DNA from: Aggregicoccus sp. 17bor-14
Lineage (GTDB): Bacteria; Myxococcota; Myxococcia; Myxococcales; Myxococcaceae
Assembly (NCBI RefSeq): GCF_009659535.1
Contig: NZ_VJZZ01000012.1
Span: forward strand, 1 to 64,000
DNA length: 64,000 bases
Direction of reading: 5' to 3'
The notes beneath the pieces are model-generated. The model saw only the letters and a program-made list of their open reading frames with translations. It was not told the origin of the DNA and made no database searches. A program made the position numbers and the translations under genes. The stretch's first letter is position 1. Each line of letters begins with the position of its first letter. Positions 8,828 to 15,723 of this stretch are shown here, piece after piece.

Positions 8828-9259
8828 CTACTGCACGTTCGGGGTGGGCTCGGAGATGGCCTCCAGCGTGCGGCCGGCGAGCGTCTCGTCCTCCACGTCC
8901 AGCGCGAGGTCGCCGAGCGCGACGATGCCCACCAGGTGCCCGCGCTCGTCCACCACGAGCAGCCGGCGCACCTGGAGCTCGCGCATCTGCTCGGCTGCCT
9001 GCACCACGTCCTCCTCGAGGCCGCAGGTGAAGGCGCCCTCGCTCATCACCTGGCCCACCTGCGCCACTTGCGGATCCAGCCCCTCGGCGATGCCGCGCAC
9101 CACGAGGTCCCGGTCCGTCACCATGCCGCGCAGCCGCCCGTGCTCCACCACCGGCAGGGGGCCCACGTTCAGCGCCTTCATCAGCTCGGCGGCCTCCCTG
9201 AGCGTGCGCTCGGGGCCGATGCCGATCACCTCGCGCGTCATCACTTCGCGGACCTTCAT
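8828..9259 (-). CDS. Two-CBS-domain protein
   Basis: 143 residues made of a CBS pair: CBS1 about 6-60 (VREVMTREVIGIGPERTLREA ... GMVTDRDLVVR), CBS2 about 72-125 (VMSEGAFTCGLEEDVVQA ... GIVALGDLAL). Bateman modules of this stand-alone type bind adenine nucleotides or other ligands and act as small energy-status sensors; the partner here is unknown. ATG at 9259 is preceded by GAGGAG at good spacing. It ends 54 nt before the ligD start on the same strand, so co-transcription with ligD is possible but unproven. Confidence 0.92.
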   Translation of the reverse strand: MKVREVMTREVIGIGPERTLREAAELMKALNVGPLPVVEHGRLRGMVTDRDLVVRGIAEGLDPQVAQVGQVMSEGAFTCGLEEDVVQAAEQMRELQVRRLLVVDERGHLVGIVALGDLALDVEDETLAGRTLEAISEPTPNVQ

Positions 9260-9437
9260 CGCGCACGCTCCTCACGCAGCCGGGTTGGAAGCAGGGGACT
9301 GGGAGGAAGCTGGGCCGTGCGGGGCACCGCGTCGACCGCTGCGCCGCGTGCCGCCTGCCTGGCTGCCCTGCGTGCGAAGCGGCTTGCCACGGGCGCCCCG
9401 GGCGCGCGTGCGCATCCTGCTGGGCACGGGAGGTTGC

Positions 9438-9767
9438 ATGCAGGAAGCGCTCGGGTGGGTCAGCTCCTTCGTCCTCGTGCTGACCATCGGCAAGCAGGTC
9501 TACAAGCAGTGGCGCTCGGGCACGAGCGAGGGCGTGTCCAAGTGGCTCTACATCGGGCAGATCGCCGCGAGCGTGGGCTTCACGCTCTACAGCTGGCTCG
9601 TGCACAACTGGGTGTTCGTGGTGACCAACGGGCTCCTGCTGCTGCAGGCGCTGCTGGGCGCGTGGCTGCACTACCGCTTCCTGCGCGCGGACCGGCGGCG
9701 CGCCGCGGCCGGCCCGCAGGCGCAGGCGGCTGGGGAACCGCGCGGCGCGCGGCCCGCGCACGCCTGA
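9438..9767 (+). CDS. Small PQ-loop/SemiSWEET-like membrane protein
   Basis: 109 residues, three predicted membrane helices (about 4-22, 36-56, 60-82), with the first loop KQVYKQWRSGTSEGVSKW matching the PQ-loop signature position, where a (P)Q is followed by a basic stretch and Ser-x-G-x-S. This three-helix size is that of SemiSWEET half-transporters, which dimerise to move sugars or small solutes. The ATG at 9438 is chosen because it begins the conserved helix and has GGGAGG upstream; a longer open frame upstream is antisense to the CBS gene. The hydrophilic C-terminal 25 residues are low complexity. Confidence 0.8.
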   Translation: MQEALGWVSSFVLVLTIGKQVYKQWRSGTSEGVSKWLYIGQIAASVGFTLYSWLVHNWVFVVTNGLLLLQALLGAWLHYRFLRADRRRAAAGPQAQAAGEPRGARPAHA

Positions 9768-9770
9768 GGC

Positions 9771-10079
9771 CTAGCTCAGGTGGGGCTGGAAGCGGCCGGA
9801 CTCGCCCTGCTGCTTCAGCGCGCTCGCGTGGTCGCCGTGGCGCGCGCGCTGCCACTCGTCATAGGGCGCGGAGAAGGTCTTGGTGATCTTGTTGTAGGTG
9901 CCCAGGATGAGGATGGTGGGCGCCCACTGGCCCACGAAGGCCGCCAGGTTCTTGCGCCCCGTGAGGTAGAGCCCGGCGCTCAGCGCCATGGAGCCGATGG
10001 CGAGCGCGAGGAAGCCGATCGAGGGGATGCGCTTGGTCTGCTCCTCGACCATGGTCGTGGTCAGGTCTTCGTTCTTCAC
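9771..10079 (-). CDS. Small two-helix membrane protein of unknown function
   Basis: 102 residues with a polar N-terminus (KNEDLTTTMVEEQTKRIPS), two hydrophobic helices (about 20-37 and 42-60) with a TGRKN turn between them, and a charged C-terminus. The GTG at 10079 is preferred: it is the first codon after GGAGGAG with 7-8 nt spacing and starts the first conserved-looking segment. I do not recognise a named family. It converges on the SemiSWEET-like gene with only 3 nt between the stop codons and is divergent from the DUF2383 gene. Confidence 0.65.
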   Translation of the reverse strand: MKNEDLTTTMVEEQTKRIPSIGFLALAIGSMALSAGLYLTGRKNLAAFVGQWAPTILILGTYNKITKTFSAPYDEWQRARHGDHASALKQQGESGRFQPHLS

Positions 10080-10294
10080 GGGGGTGCTCCTCCAATGAGG
10101 CATGGGGATGCGCTGAAGGTGGGCACGCCCCCACCTCCCGCGCGCGCCCGCCCTCCTGCCTGCCCTTCGGACCGGCTCCCGGCGCCGCCGGCCCACCCCG
10201 CTTGGCCCCGGGCGGGGCGGACCCACCTTCTTGACGCAGCCCGGCGCGCCGCCCCCTCGCGCGCCTGCCGGGCCGCCAAGAGGAGGACAGCGCC

Positions 10295-10789
10295 GTGGAC
10301 GACACCGACAAGCGGTCCGAAGAGCAGAGGCAGCCCGAGATCCAGAAGCTGCGCAGCCTCGCGCAGCTGGATGCGGACGCGGTGGGGGCCTACGACGCGG
10401 CGATCAGCCGGGTGGAGGAGCCGCTCATCCGCGAGAAGCTGAACGAGTTCCGCATCGACCACCTGCGCCACCTGCAGGACCTCAACGTCTTCATCCAGCA
10501 GTTCGGCGGCGAGCCGGTGCAGCTCAAGCCGGACCTCAAGGGCGCGGCGATGAAGATGGCCACCGCGGCCAGCAGCCTCATGGGCACGCACGCGGCGCTC
10601 GCCGCGATGCTGGGCAACGAGGAGTTCGCCAACCGCGCCTACGAGTACGCGCTGCGCTTCGAGTGGAGTGGCGAGGTGCGCGGGCTCATCCTGCGCAACC
10701 GCGAGGACGAGCGGCGCCACCTCGCGTGGATCCAGGACGCGCTCAAGGACCGGCTCTGGGGCGTGGGCCGCACGCAAGTCCATGCCTGA
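10295..10789 (+). CDS. DUF2383/PA2169-type four-helix-bundle protein
   Basis: 164 residues, all helical, with ferritin-like Glu/His spacing: LDADAVGAYDAAI, IREKLNEFRIDHLRHLQDL, and a C-terminal EDERRHLAWIQ. This pattern places it in the ferritin-like DUF2383 group, whose metal chemistry and role are not established, although members are often stress-associated. The GTG at 10295 has AGGAGG 7 nt upstream. It precedes hutF by 42 nt on the same strand, but the content does not suggest a shared pathway. Confidence 0.85.
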   Translation: MDDTDKRSEEQRQPEIQKLRSLAQLDADAVGAYDAAISRVEEPLIREKLNEFRIDHLRHLQDLNVFIQQFGGEPVQLKPDLKGAAMKMATAASSLMGTHAALAAMLGNEEFANRAYEYALRFEWSGEVRGLILRNREDERRHLAWIQDALKDRLWGVGRTQVHA

Positions 10790-10831
10790 CACCCGGAGGG
10801 GCCTCTACTAGGCTCGCGCGCGAGCCCCCTC

Positions 10832-12223
10832 ATGCGCGCCACGCTCTACGAGCCCGACTACGTCTTTCGCGACGGCCACCTCTACGCGGGCGCCCTGCTC
10901 GCCGTGGGGCCGGATGGCCTCATCCTCCCGGACGGGCATCTGCCCGAGGACGCCGAGCGCGTGCGGCTGCCGGGCCGGGTGCTCCTGCCCGGCCTCGTGA
11001 ACGGCCACTCGCACGCCTTCCAGCGCCTCATCCGCGGGCGCACCGAGTACGTGGCGAACAGCAGCACGGGGGCGCCGGGCGTCGACGACTTCTGGAGCTG
11101 GCGCGAGGCGATGTACCGCGCCGCCGAGGCGCTCTCGCCCGAGGACATCTACGTGGCGAGCCGGCAGGCCTTCCTCGAGATGGCGCTCGCCGGCATCACC
11201 AGCGTGGGCGAGTTCCACTACGTGCACCACCAGCCGGACGGGCAGCCCTACGCGGAGCCGCACACGCTCGCGCTGCACGTCATCCGCGCCGCGCGCGAGG
11301 TGGGCTTGCGCATCGCGCTGCTGCAGGTGGCGTACGCGCGCGCAGGCCACCAGGTGGCCCCCAACCCGCGCCAGCGCCGCTTCATCGACGTGGACGTGGA
11401 CGCCTACCTCGCGCGCACCGCGGCGCTGTGCAGCGCGACCCGCACGGACCCGGGCGTGCGCGTGGGGCTCGCCCCGCACAGCGTGCGCGCGGTGCCGAAG
11501 CACTGGCTGCAGGCGCTCGCGCGGGTGAAGGACCGGCCGGTGCACATGCACGTGGCCGAGCAGCCCAAGGAGATCGAGGCCTGCCTCGCCGAGCACGGCT
11601 GCCGTCCGGTGGAGCTGCTCGCGGAGCTGGGCATGCTCGGGCCGCACTTCACCGCGGTGCACGCGGTGCACCTGGCGGACGGGGAGGTGCGCGACCTGGG
11701 CAAGAGCGGCACCACGGTGTGCGCGTGCCCCTCCACCGAGCGCAACCTGGGCGACGGCGTGGTGCCCGCGGACAAGCTGGTGGCGGCCGGGGCGCGCATC
11801 AGCTTCGGCTCGGACAGCCAGGCCACGGTGGACCTGCTGGACGAGGCGCGCCAGCTCGAGGGCCACCTGCGCCTCGTGAGGCTGCGCAGGGCGGTGCTGG
11901 ACCCGGGCGGCGGGCGCCCCGAGGGGCTCGCCGCGCGGCTGCTGGAGATGGCCACCGTGCACGGCGCGCACAGCCTCGGGCTGGGCAGCGGGCGGCTGGT
12001 GCCGGGGCACGCGGCGGACTTCTTCACCGTGGACCTCGCGCATCCCTCGCTCGCGGGCGCCACGCCGGGCACGCTGCTCGCGAGCATCGTGCTGGGGGCG
12101 GAGAAGGGCGCGGTGCGCGAGGTGGCGGTGGGCGGCGAGCTGAAGGTGAAGGACGGCGTGCACCGGCTCGCCGAGGAGTCGGCGCGCGACTTCGCGCGCC
12201 TGGCCAGGAGGCTGTACCCGTGA
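10832..12223 (+). CDS. hutF: Formimidoylglutamate deiminase HutF
   Basis: 463 residues of the amidohydrolase superfamily. The metal-binding HSHAFQR follows VLLPGLVNG, the DDFWSWREAMY block is typical of HutF, and further metal and catalytic segments are HMHVAEQ, THAVH-like VHAVHL, and SFGSDSQ. HutF hydrolyses N-formimino-L-glutamate to N-formyl-L-glutamate plus ammonia in the five-step histidine degradation route, where HutG then removes the formyl group. The 3' end overlaps the next gene by a GTGA junction, so the M20 hydrolase is almost certainly co-translated. No other hut gene is visible. Confidence 0.93.
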   Translation: MRATLYEPDYVFRDGHLYAGALLAVGPDGLILPDGHLPEDAERVRLPGRVLLPGLVNGHSHAFQRLIRGRTEYVANSSTGAPGVDDFWSWREAMYRAAEALSPEDIYVASRQAFLEMALAGITSVGEFHYVHHQPDGQPYAEPHTLALHVIRAAREVGLRIALLQVAYARAGHQVAPNPRQRRFIDVDVDAYLARTAALCSATRTDPGVRVGLAPHSVRAVPKHWLQALARVKDRPVHMHVAEQPKEIEACLAEHGCRPVELLAELGMLGPHFTAVHAVHLADGEVRDLGKSGTTVCACPSTERNLGDGVVPADKLVAAGARISFGSDSQATVDLLDEARQLEGHLRLVRLRRAVLDPGGGRPEGLAARLLEMATVHGAHSLGLGSGRLVPGHAADFFTVDLAHPSLAGATPGTLLASIVLGAEKGAVREVAVGGELKVKDGVHRLAEESARDFARLARRLYP

Positions 12224-13347
12224 GCGCTTCCCTCGCAGAGCTGCAGGCCACCCTCGCCGAGCTGGTGGCGCTGGACACCACGTCCTCGCGCCCCAACGCG
12301 CCCCTGGTCGCGTACGCGTCCGAGCGGCTCGCGCGCGCGGGCTTCGCGCTCGAGCGCCAGGTGTACCGGGACGACGCGGGCGTGGAGAAGGTGAACCTGG
12401 TGGCCCTGAGGGGCGAGGGCGAGCGCGCCCAGCTCGCGCTCGTGGGCCACACGGACTGCGTGCCCTTCGATCCCGCGTGGGCCGAGGCGCTGAAGCTGAC
12501 CTTGCGCGACGGCAAGCTCTACGGGCGCGGCGCCTGCGACACCAAGGCCTTCATCGCCTGCGCGCTGCACGCGGTGGAGCGGGTGCGCTCGCGCGCGCCG
12601 CTGATGGTGGTGCTCACGTCGGACGAGGAGGTGGGGTGCGTGGGGGCGAAGCGCCTCGTGGACGCGGGGCTGGGCCGCGCGCGCCACGCCATCGTGGGCG
12701 AGCCCACGCAGCTCACCCCCGTGCGCGCGAACAAGGGCTACTGCCTCGCGGAGGTGGAGGTGCGCGGCAAGGAGGGGCACAGCGCGTACCCGGAGACGGG
12801 CGCCTCGGCCATCTTCCGCGCCGGGCGCTTCCTGCAGCGGCTCGAGGCGCTGGTGCTGGGCGCGCTGCGCGAGGAGCAGGACCCGGCCTTCGCGCCCCCC
12901 TTCACCACGGTGAACGTGGGGCTCATCCAGGGCGGCAAGGCGAAGAACGTCATCCCCGGCGCCTGCCGCTTCACCGTGGAGTGGCGCCCCATCCCGCGCC
13001 AGCCGGTGGAGCGCGTGGCGCAGATGCTCGAGCGCATCCGCCAGGAGCTGGTGGCGGAGGAGCCTGCGTACGACGCCAGCGTGCGCGTGCTGCGCATGGA
13101 CCGCGGCGTGGACACCGCCGCGGACGCCGAGGTCGTGCGCTACCTGGAGCGCGAGAGCGGCCGCAGCGCGGTGACGGTGCCCTTCGGCACCGAGGCCCCC
13201 CAGCTCACGGCGCTAGGGGCGGAGGCCGTGGTCTTCGGCCCCGGGGACATCCGGGTGGCGCACCAGACGGGCGAGTTCGTGCCGGTGGAGGAGCTGATCA
13301 CCTGCGAGGCGGTGCTCGAGCGCGCCATCGCCCACTTCTGCGCCTGA
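12220..13347 (+). CDS. M20-family amidohydrolase, ArgE/acetylornithine-deacetylase-like
   Basis: 375 residues. Metal ligands and catalytic residues are in the expected order: GHTDCVPF (His, Asp), GRGACDTKAF (bridging Asp), TSDEEVGC (catalytic and metal Glu), and GPGDIRVAHQTGEFV near the C-terminus (His). A dimerisation domain (KGYCLAEVEVRGKEGHSAYP) lies between. ArgE-type enzymes remove N-acyl groups from amino acids. The GTG start at 12220 has AGGAG upstream and overlaps the hutF stop, making this half of a two-gene unit with HutF. That context suggests N-formylglutamate as substrate, standing in for HutG, but ornithine biosynthesis remains possible. Confidence 0.88.
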   Translation: MSASLAELQATLAELVALDTTSSRPNAPLVAYASERLARAGFALERQVYRDDAGVEKVNLVALRGEGERAQLALVGHTDCVPFDPAWAEALKLTLRDGKLYGRGACDTKAFIACALHAVERVRSRAPLMVVLTSDEEVGCVGAKRLVDAGLGRARHAIVGEPTQLTPVRANKGYCLAEVEVRGKEGHSAYPETGASAIFRAGRFLQRLEALVLGALREEQDPAFAPPFTTVNVGLIQGGKAKNVIPGACRFTVEWRPIPRQPVERVAQMLERIRQELVAEEPAYDASVRVLRMDRGVDTAADAEVVRYLERESGRSAVTVPFGTEAPQLTALGAEAVVFGPGDIRVAHQTGEFVPVEELITCEAVLERAIAHFCA

Positions 13348-13354
13348 GCCCCCC

Positions 13355-13403
13355 TTGACGGCGTGTAACCTGCGCGTTACATCAGGTAACGTAAAGGTTA
13401 CAC
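13355..13403 (+). promoter_or_regulatory. Promoter with two tandem GTAAC-N6-GTTAC operators
   Basis: TTGACG (13355-13360) and TACATC (13378-13383) form a -35/-10 pair with 17-bp spacing. Two identical-format palindromes overlap and follow it: GTAAC(N6)GTTAC at 13365-13380 and again at 13386-13401, with centres 21 bp apart, two helical turns. The outer arms GTGTAACC (13363-13370) and GGTTACAC (13396-13403) are also a perfect inverted pair. The site sits just upstream of the membrane protein/XRE operon, so autorepression by the XRE protein is the simplest reading. Confidence 0.7.
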
Positions 13404-13419
13404 CGCCAGGGGAGGTCAC

Positions 13420-13869
13420 ATGTCCGTGGGACGCGTGGTGGAGACGCTGGATGCGAGCCGCAGGCGCACGCTGTGGGGGCTCCTGGTGGCGATCGTGCTG
13501 TGGCAGGGGCTGGACGTGGTGGCGAAGGTGCTCGCGCTGAGCGGCCACGCGGGCACCTGGCGGCACGCGGCGGTGCTCGTCTCGCTGCCCGCGTGGCTCT
13601 ACTGGTGCGTGGGCATGGTGCAGCAGCAGCGCTGGCTGCGGCAGGTGCGCGCGGACCCTGCGCTGCGCGAGGCCCTCAACGACGAGCGCACGCGCCACGC
13701 GCGTCGGCAGGCCTGGACGGTGGGCTTCTTCGCGATGCTCGCGGTGCAGACGCTCTTCCTCGCGGCCGGCAGCTTCTGGGCGCTGCCCGGCGCGCTGGTG
13801 GCGCAGGTGACGCTGCTGGTGGGCGTGGCGGGGAGCACCGCGGCCTTCCTGCACTTCGAGCGGGCATGA
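13420..13869 (+). CDS. Four-helix membrane protein encoded with an XRE regulator
   Basis: 149 residues, four predicted transmembrane helices (about 18-38, 48-66, 104-121, 126-144) joined by a basic cytoplasmic loop ([25 protein letters not shown]). No enzymatic motif is visible. ATG at 13420 is preceded by GGGGAGG. Its stop overlaps the start of the XRE gene by ATGA. Small XRE regulators paired with a short polytopic membrane protein are common in bacteria, and the membrane partner is often of unknown function; here I infer a sensor or target of the regulator. Confidence 0.8.
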   Translation: MSVGRVVETLDASRRRTLWGLLVAIVLWQGLDVVAKVLALSGHAGTWRHAAVLVSLPAWLYWCVGMVQQQRWLRQVRADPALREALNDERTRHARRQAWTVGFFAMLAVQTLFLAAGSFWALPGALVAQVTLLVGVAGSTAAFLHFERA

Positions 13870-14078
13870 GCGCCGAGCGCCTGGACAACGCGCTCAAGGT
13901 GCACCGCGCCCGGCTCGGGCTCACCCAGGAGCAGCTCGCCGAGCGCGTGGGGGTGACGCGCAAGACCATCAACACGGTGGAGAACGGCCACTTCGTCCCC
14001 TCCACCGTGCTGGCGCTGAGGCTCGCGCGGGCGCTGGGCGCGCGCGTGGAGGAGCTCTTCTTCCTGCCGGACGCGTGA
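13866..14078 (+). CDS. XRE/Cro-type helix-turn-helix regulator (YozG-like size)
   Basis: 70 residues that are essentially one HTH_3 domain: [20 protein letters not shown], then [19 protein letters not shown], ending [14 protein letters not shown]. The length and the VEELF end are those of minimal YozG/XRE regulators. It is translationally coupled (ATGA) to the four-helix membrane protein and follows a promoter carrying two palindromic operators, making autoregulation likely. Nothing in it suggests a ligand-binding domain. Confidence 0.9.
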   Translation: MSAERLDNALKVHRARLGLTQEQLAERVGVTRKTINTVENGHFVPSTVLALRLARALGARVEELFFLPDA

Positions 14079-14147
14079 ACAGTGCGGCGCGCAGGGGGGT
14101 AGGAAGAGGGCGGGGGCGCGCTTAGCTTGAGGGGAGGAGGGAGCCGC

Positions 14148-14924
14148 GTGGGGCAGTCGAGCAGCGGGCAGGGCACGGGAGCTTCCGCGCGGCGCGCGAA
14201 GGCGCTGCAGCTGCCCCTGTTCGCGCCGCGCCCGGACGAGGGAGCCCCGCCCCCGCGCGAGCGGCTCCACGAGCCCGCGGCGGCGCTCGCCCACGCGCTC
14301 TCGGCCCACGTGGGCGTGCCGGTGCACCTCACGCTCACCGACAACCGCACGTCCCTGGTCAGCTTCGCGCGCAGCGGCGAGGAGCTGCGGCTGCGGGTGC
14401 ACCACCTGTTCGTGGATGCGCCCGGGCCCGTGGTGCGGGCGCTCGCGGAGTACGCGGGGCAGGGGCGCACCGAGGCGCGCGCGGCGCTCGAGGCCTACGT
14501 GCGCACGCACCGCCGGCAGGTGCGCGCGGAGCGGGGGCCCACGGGCCCGCGGCTGCGCACGCGCGGGCGCTGCTTCGACCTCGGGGCGCTCTTTCGCACC
14601 CTCAACGTGCAGCACTTCGCGGGGCAGGTGAGCGCGAAGGTGGGCTGGGCGCGGCGCGCCCCGCGGCGGCGGCGCAAGAGCATCCAGCTCGCCACCTACG
14701 ACGCGCGCGCCGGCGAGCTGCGCGTGCACCCCGCGCTCGATGCGCCGGACGTGCCGGCCTTCGTGGTGGAGTACTTCGTCTTCCACGCCATGCTGCACGC
14801 CCACACGGGCGCGCCCCCGGGCACGCACCCGCCCGAGCTGGCGGCGCAGGACGCGCGCTTCGCCCTGCGCGACGCGGCGCTGCGCTGGCGCGAGGCGCAC
14901 CTGCCCGCGCTGCTGCGCCGCTGA
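14148..14924 (+). CDS. SprT-like metallopeptidase fold protein with HAxxH in place of HExxH
   Basis: 258 residues. A variable basic N-terminus precedes a core containing FDLGALFRTLNVQHFAGQV, then basic WARRAPRRRRKSIQLATYD, and a helix EYFVFHAMLHAH, with H213-A214-M215-L216-H217 where SprT/WLM-like proteins have HExxH. The layout (short beta strands, LNVQHF helix, zinc helix, then a following loop) matches SprT-like domains, but the general-base Glu is Ala, so hydrolysis is doubtful although zinc binding may remain. The GTG at 14148 is selected for the GGAGG upstream; a TTG 21 nt earlier is less likely. It is followed by the gene-free stretch with repeat copy A. Confidence 0.7.
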   Translation: MGQSSSGQGTGASARRAKALQLPLFAPRPDEGAPPPRERLHEPAAALAHALSAHVGVPVHLTLTDNRTSLVSFARSGEELRLRVHHLFVDAPGPVVRALAEYAGQGRTEARAALEAYVRTHRRQVRAERGPTGPRLRTRGRCFDLGALFRTLNVQHFAGQVSAKVGWARRAPRRRRKSIQLATYDARAGELRVHPALDAPDVPAFVVEYFVFHAMLHAHTGAPPGTHPPELAAQDARFALRDAALRWREAHLPALLRR

Positions 14925-15002
14925 GCCGCTCGAGGTCCGTCGCGGTGTTGCGGCGCGAGCCGCTTGCCTGCGCCACCACCCGTAGAAGCACTGCGCGGAG
15001 GC

Positions 15003-15420
15003 GCGAGAGTGGCGCGAGGGGCACGGCCTCGAGAAGGAGAGGCCGGGAGGGAACGGGGCTTTTCCAGCTGGGTGAAGCCGTCCACGACGCGCGGGACGGC
15101 TGTCCCGAAAGGAGACGCCCCTCTCGGGCGCGAACCGTCGCGTGATGCAAAAAGGTAAAATCCTATTTTACGTTTTTGCGCGACGCGCGCCGCCGCTCCC
15201 GAGGGGGCACGCACGCAGAGTGAAGTGCGACCTCGAGCCGGAGGGCTCGCGCGTAGAACCGACGTTTCGCTCCACGCGAAGGCGTGGACCCCAGCGTGTC
15301 ACCCCTGAGCGCGGCGCACCGGCAGCGCCCCACCGCGAAGGGCCGCAGCGCTCCGTCACCCTTCCGGTCCTGACGCTCCCAAGGGCAAGCCAACGCCTCG
15401 TGCAGGAGGCAACGCGCGTG
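15003..15420 (+). repeat. Dispersed structured repeat, copy A
   Basis: About 418 bp that recurs as copy B at 56196-56686. The 5' part (15003-15283) aligns without large gaps. The 3' part (about 15285-15420) realigns after a ~73-bp length difference. Conserved hairpins are CGGCCT/AGGCCG (15024-15045), GGGAC-GGCT-GTCCC (15093-15106), the AT-rich palindrome (15147-15179) and GAGCC-GGAG-GGCTC (15235-15248). A copy-specific TCCACGC/GCGTGGA hairpin with loop GAAG sits at the length-variable point. An open frame crosses it, but 10 of 12 codon differences from copy B within 46 codons change the amino acid, arguing against coding. The stretch 14925-15002 shows nothing recognisable. Confidence 0.85.
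15147..15179. repeat. 33-bp AT-rich palindrome core of repeat copy A
   Basis: Left arm GCAAAAAGGTAAAAT, spacer CCT, right arm ATTTTACGTTTTTGC. The arms are complementary at 14 of 15 positions, with one central G-G mismatch. The identical 33 bp occurs in copy B at 56341-56373. Such an A/T block is exceptional in this genome. Both strands carry TAAAAT, so it could also serve as a -10-like or protein-binding site. Confidence 0.85.
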
Positions 15421-15723
15421 AAGTGACACCGCGGGTGGCCTCGTCGCGGTAGTCCCCGCCCGCAGCGGCGAATGGCCTGGCGCGGCCACGTCGACGCTGC
15501 CGAGTGGACACCTGTGCTTCCCAGAGGGCGTGTGTCCCTGCTGTGCGCATCGCGTCTGTCTCGGGGCCTTCCGCGAGAAAGCAGAACCCTTGCCTCGCGG
15601 GGCAATGCCCACGGGGGGCCGGGCGTGCGCGGGATGCCCGCTCGCGTCAGGGGGCTTGCCAGGGAAGCGGCGGCGCTCCAGCGTGTGCCTGCACATCGCG
15701 CACGCCCAGCCCGCCGAGGAGCC
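15421..15723 (+). other. Gene-free leader between repeat copy A and the MASE1 kinase
   Basis: About 300 bp with no supportable reading frame, no T-tract terminator and no clear -35/-10 pair. It ends in GAGGAG just before the kinase ATG. It may be a 5' untranslated region or hold an unrecognised promoter. Confidence 0.4.

Noticed and set aside
9421-9440. Sigma-54-like promoter GGCACG...TTGC before the SemiSWEET-like gene
   Set aside because: The spacing between the GG and GC elements is one base too long, and the -12 element would overlap the start codon.
6536-9886. Long plus-strand frame opposite ligD and the CBS gene
   Set aside because: Antisense shadow rich in Arg/His/Leu/Val, without domains; the real SemiSWEET-like gene at 9438-9767 is in a different frame.
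15142-15426. Small reading frame across repeat copy A (also present in copy B)
   Set aside because: Most codon differences between the copies are non-synonymous and the opposite strand is equally open; the sequence looks constrained as RNA or DNA, not as protein.
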